Positions 54,252 to 57,895 of a stretch of 57,895 nt of DNA are shown piece by piece; position 1 is the stretch's first letter; each line of letters begins with the position of its first letter. The notes below the pieces were generated by a model. It saw nothing but the letters and a program-made list of their open reading frames with translations. It made no database searches and was not told where the DNA came from. The translations under genes and the position numbers were made by a program. Origin of the DNA: Afifellaceae bacterium (lineage in GTDB: Bacteria > Pseudomonadota > Alphaproteobacteria > Rhizobiales > Afifellaceae); NCBI GenBank assembly GCA_028284625.1, contig JANQRH010000024.1:1-57895 (forward strand), in the 5' to 3' direction.

Positions 54252-54536
54252 TCAGGAGGTGGGGAAGGAGTGTCGGCGGCGCTCTTGGCGGTCGGAGATG
54301 CTCTCAAAAGCGAGGCGGGACAGGGCGCCTATGGCGAGGAGGACGAAAGGTGGGGTGGCGACGATGGGGAGGAAGGCGCCGCAGGGAACGATCAGTGGAT
54401 CAAGCGGCGTTGCGGAGGCCAGGGTTACGGCGGCGATAATCAGCCAGAACATGACCCATACGGCGGACAACGTCATCCATACGCGGAGCATGGACTGCCG
54501 TGCCTCAAGCACGGCTGCGCGTGTGGTCCCTTGCAT
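54252..54536 (-). CDS. Small two-helix membrane protein, unknown function
   Basis: A 94-residue protein with two hydrophobic segments (SAVWVMFWLIIAAVTLA and FVLLAIGALSRLA-type) and a basic, charged tail (SDRQERRRHSF). No family recognised. ATG 54536 is chosen because a GGAGG ribosome site lies 8 nt upstream; the longer frame to 54752 runs into the palindrome region. Coding status is fairly likely. Confidence 0.55.
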   Translation of the reverse strand: MQGTTRAAVLEARQSMLRVWMTLSAVWVMFWLIIAAVTLASATPLDPLIVPCGAFLPIVATPPFVLLAIGALSRLAFESISDRQERRRHSFPTS

Positions 54537-54743
54537 CTCTTGATCCTCCAGCGGGCTCAGCCGCTCCGTCCGATGAGGCCGGCGGCGTCGGTTTCGTGCC
54601 CCAGGCCGACCTGTCATGGCGGCGTCATAGCAAGGCGCTGTTTCCGCCGAATGTCTCGAAATGTTGCGCTGCAGCAGGCGAGGTAAAGGGGACGAAACAG
54701 GTCTGTAACACTGACCTATATGAGCCGGCGTATCTGCGCCCTG

Positions 54744-54847
54744 AGCCTCCATTCTGATTGAATCAGAATGGAGGCTCTATCTTCTTGTTGGAGCATGATC
54801 TTATCCGAAAACCGGACGCCACTTTTCGGGATCATGCTCTAACGGGA
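54744..54847. repeat. Palindromic repeat, two modules; second module is copy 2 of the GAGCATGATC repeat
   Basis: Module 1 is AGCCTCCATTCTGATT (54744-54759) with its exact reverse complement at 54761-54776, a 16-bp stem around one base. Module 2 (54785-54847) matches 28745-28807. Module 1 is absent from the first copy. Module 2 overlaps the lrp 3' end: the TAG stop of lrp lies in its CTAACGGGA edge. Confidence 0.88.
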
Positions 54848-55336
54848 GGGGATGTCCTTGCCGGCCGGCGCCTGCAAGGCGGCGGGCGGGATGCCGCGGT
54901 TGATCACCTGGCGGAGCGAAAAGCTCGATTGGACGCGGCCCACATGCGGCAGGCAGGCAAGCTCCGTGCGGTGGATGCGCTCAAAATCGGCGATGGAGCG
55001 GGCGGCGACCGTGACGATGTAGTCGTCGCTGCCGGACATCAAAAAGCAGCGGACAACCGACGGACTGGCGGCGAGCGCCTCCTCAAAGGCGCGGAGCGCA
55101 TCCTCCGCCTGGCTGTTCAAGGTGATGCGCACGATGACCGTGGCGGAGAAGCCGAGTTGGTCGAGCCCGAGGACCGCCTCGTAGCCGGCGATGATGCCGG
55201 CCTCCTCCAGGGCGCGCTGCCGGCGGGCGCAGGCGGTGGGCGACAGGCCGATGCGGGCAGACAGTTCCGCATGGCTGATGCGGCCATTGCGCGTCAGCTC
55301 GTTCAAGATGGCGCGGTCGATGCGGTCGAGCGTCAT
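54839..55336 (-). CDS. Lrp/AsnC-family regulator, probably of ald
   Basis: A 165-residue regulator with an N-terminal helix-turn-helix (AILNELTRNGRISHAELSARIG, cut) and a C-terminal RAM (amino-acid-binding) domain (YDAVLGLDQLGFSATVIV-type). It is divergent from alanine dehydrogenase (starts 148 bp apart), the classic arrangement in which an Lrp-type protein senses alanine and controls ald. The start codon is ATG 55336. Its last residues and stop lie in repeat DNA. Confidence 0.9.
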   Translation of the reverse strand: MTLDRIDRAILNELTRNGRISHAELSARIGLSPTACARRQRALEEAGIIAGYEAVLGLDQLGFSATVIVRITLNSQAEDALRAFEEALAASPSVVRCFLMSGSDDYIVTVAARSIADFERIHRTELACLPHVGRVQSSFSLRQVINRGIPPAALQAPAGKDIPSR

Positions 55337-55484
55337 TCTGTGCAGCTTATAGGCTTATTTCTCCGATTTCGTGAAGAGATCAGGCGCAGAAACAACCGAA
55401 TGTGCTCGAAATTGCTGAGATTAGGCTTGAAGCTTCTTGTATTCTCCCGCGCCATATAACCCAACGGCGATCGCAGGAGGCGAC

Positions 55485-56633
<1,149 letters not shown>

Positions 56634-56649
56634 GCGGAGCCGTTTGGGG

Positions 56650-56873
56650 AGTAACCCTCCCTTTGAGAGAGGGTCGAAGCGGCGGAGCCGCTTTCGGGGA
56701 GGGGTGAGCTATAGAGCACGGCGGCATGGTCGCCCCCCTCCCGAAGTTTGCTGCGGCGGACAAGCCGCCTTGCAAACTTCGACCTCCCCTCAAGGGGGAG
56801 GTTAAGCGTGCTCTACATTACGTCCTCATCAGGAGAAGGGATGGATGTCCGGATCAAGTCCGGGCATGACGAC
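56650..56873. repeat. Repeat-rich gap between ald and dnaE2
   Basis: Several inverted repeats fill this 266-bp gap. CGAAGTTTGC (56742-56751) pairs with GCAAACTTCG (56772-56781). TAGAGCACG (56712-56720) pairs with CGTGCTCTA (56807-56815). ACCCTCCC and GAGGGT, and CCTCCCC and GGGGGAGG, flank them. At 56842-56873 is a copy of the GTCATGCCCGGACTTGATCC repeat in inverse orientation to that at 32941. I see no gene. Confidence 0.8.
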
Positions 56874-56899
56874 AGAGACAGAGGTTGGCGCGTAGCCTC

Positions 56900-57895
56900 T
56901 CAATGAAAATTCCGGCCCTTCGGCATGACCGAATGGGTTGCTTCGTATTGCTGGCGCATCTCTTCGGCCAGTTCCGGGTCGGCGGCGAGCATGCGGGCCA
57001 TGGGGGCGTTCGGCTTGGGCCGATAGCGTAGCGTGTCGATCGGCCGGCGCACTTCGTCGGTGGGCGCGACGTGATTGTCGCCGAGCGGATCGGCGGAGAG
57101 GAGCGACAGGAGCGGGCTCAAATCCTCCAGGTGCTCCGCCACCACATGGATGACGCTCTGCTCCGATTGGACGCGGCCACGCACCTTGATCAGCCGCGCG
57201 CCCATGACGATGGGGCGGAAGCGCTCAAACACCTTTGGCCACACGATGACGTTGGCGATTCCGGTCTCGTCCTCAAGCGTGGCGAAGATCACACCCGAGG
57301 CTGTGCCGGGGCGTTGGCGCACCAATACCAGGCCGGCGACGGTGACGCGGCGGCCGCTTTTGATCTTCGGCAATTGCCCCGCCTCGATGATCGATTGCGC
57401 GGCGAGTGAGTCGCGAAGGAACGAAACGGGGTGCGCCTTCAGCGATAGTTTGAGGGTGCGGTAGTCGTTCACCACGTGCTCGCCGAGCGGCATCAAGGGC
57501 AGCGTTACGGGCTCCTCGGTTTGCAGGTTCTCCGTGCGGGTGGCGAAAAGCGGCAGGCGCTCCGCCGCCGCGGCGAAGTCGAGCGAGCGCACCTCCCACA
57601 GTGCCTGACGGCGGTCGAGACCGATGGAGCGGAAGGCGTCCGCTTCGGCGAGGCGCTCAAGCGCGGCGCGGGTCAGGCCTGAGCGCAGCCAAAGATCGCG
57701 CACGCTGGTGAAGGGCGCATCCCGCGTCGTCACGAGCTTTGTTGCATCGTCCTCATGGAAGCCCTTGATCTGGCGGAGGCCAAGGCGAACGGCGTGACGC
57801 GTGCGGATGGCGGGCGCCTGCTCGGCGTGGCGCGGGTGTACGTGGCCTTTCCCATTGCGGGGGAGGGTGAGGGGGGAGTGCTCACTCCCTCCCCC
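56900..57895 (-). CDS. dnaE2: Error-prone DNA polymerase DnaE2, C-terminal part (5' end outside window)
   Basis: The frame is open to the right edge without a stop; the GTG at 57733 is internal. Visible are RTRHAVRLGLRQIKGFHED near the edge, a helix-hairpin-helix-like segment (LWLRSGLTRAALERLAEADAF), and the C-terminal OB-fold (VTVAGLVLVRQRPGTASGV, FATLEDETGIANVIVW, RGRVQSEQSVIHVVAEHLED) typical of DnaE2. Together with ImuA/ImuB it does mutagenic translesion synthesis; those genes, if present, lie outside. About 330 of the ~1100 residues are in view. Confidence 0.9.
   Translation of the reverse strand, partial: GGGSEHSPLTLPRNGKGHVHPRHAEQAPAIRTRHAVRLGLRQIKGFHEDDATKLVTTRDAPFTSVRDLWLRSGLTRAALERLAEADAFRSIGLDRRQALWEVRSLDFAAAAERLPLFATRTENLQTEEPVTLPLMPLGEHVVNDYRTLKLSLKAHPVSFLRDSLAAQSIIEAGQLPKIKSGRRVTVAGLVLVRQRPGTASGVIFATLEDETGIANVIVWPKVFERFRPIVMGARLIKVRGRVQSEQSVIHVVAEHLEDLSPLLSLLSADPLGDNHVAPTDEVRRPIDTLRYRPKPNAPMARMLAADPELAEEMRQQYEATHSVMPKGRNFH

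Noticed and set aside
57733-57895. GTG 57733 as the start of a separate small protein
   Set aside because: The frame continues to the window edge with DnaE2-like sequence, so it is an internal codon of a truncated gene.

Overview
The window is GC-rich chromosomal DNA from an alphaproteobacterium, most likely a member of the Hyphomicrobiales (Rhizobiales). The evidence is a SAM-II riboswitch in front of metZ, a class I (archaeal-type) lysyl-tRNA synthetase, a PodJ-like polarity protein with CtrA-like and GANTC sites upstream, a long fused dCTP deaminase, neighbouring ftsK and lolA, and several intergenic palindromes of the kind dispersed in rhizobial genomes. The genes are mostly housekeeping and metabolic. 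I see no prophage, transposon, CRISPR array or plasmid backbone. Genus cannot be set from the sequence alone.

Layout. 1-2.4 kb: end of a Sel1-repeat protein and a TadG-like von Willebrand protein, then tRNA-Gly(CCC). 2.5-8 kb: DoxX, two LysE-type exporters, dcd, metZ under a SAM-II riboswitch with a built-in terminator, and a methyltransferase. 8-12.6 kb: the exonuclease, DEXH helicase and PdeM of the 'ligase-associated' DNA repair set, but without the ATP-dependent ligase. 12.6-17 kb: a secreted caspase-like/SH3 protein coupled to a VanX-type D,D-dipeptidase, then a TIGR02186-TauE/SafE pair. 17-22 kb: a 1660-residue PodJ-like protein. 22-28.6 kb: MerR regulator and a beta-oxidation operon (acyl-CoA dehydrogenase, thiolase, cupin, FadB-type protein). 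28.8-35.9 kb: S24/LexA-like regulator, secreted nuclease-like protein, lysK, lytic transglycosylase, solute-binding protein, CDP-alcohol phosphatidyltransferase, glutathione-dependent formaldehyde dehydrogenase.

36-38.8 kb is a c-di-GMP cluster: a PAS-GGDEF-EAL protein followed by two small PilZ proteins. The leader of each PilZ gene can fold the Shine-Dalgarno sequence into the 3' arm of a hairpin. 38.9-47.4 kb: lolA, ftsK (full CtrA box upstream), methyltransferase, amtB and glnK (each with a sigma-54-like promoter), tesB, UbiH-family hydroxylase. 47.4-50.6 kb: an endolysin-like muramidase with an extremely basic tail, then Trm112, Lon-N and thioredoxin-TPR genes and a prolyl-tRNA editing protein. 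50.8-57.9 kb: tRNA-Gly(GCC), cyclopropane fatty acid synthase, an FGE-fold protein lacking the catalytic cysteines, an SGNH esterase, a small membrane protein, an Lrp regulator divergent from alanine dehydrogenase, and the 3' part of dnaE2 running off the right edge.

The most interesting points are the paired RBS-hairpins on the PilZ genes, the SAM-II/terminator switch, the caspase-SH3/VanX operon, the ligase-less repair set, the polycationic muramidase, and the interleaved and repeated intergenic palindromes. All functional claims rest on reading motifs and context; no search or folding program was run.
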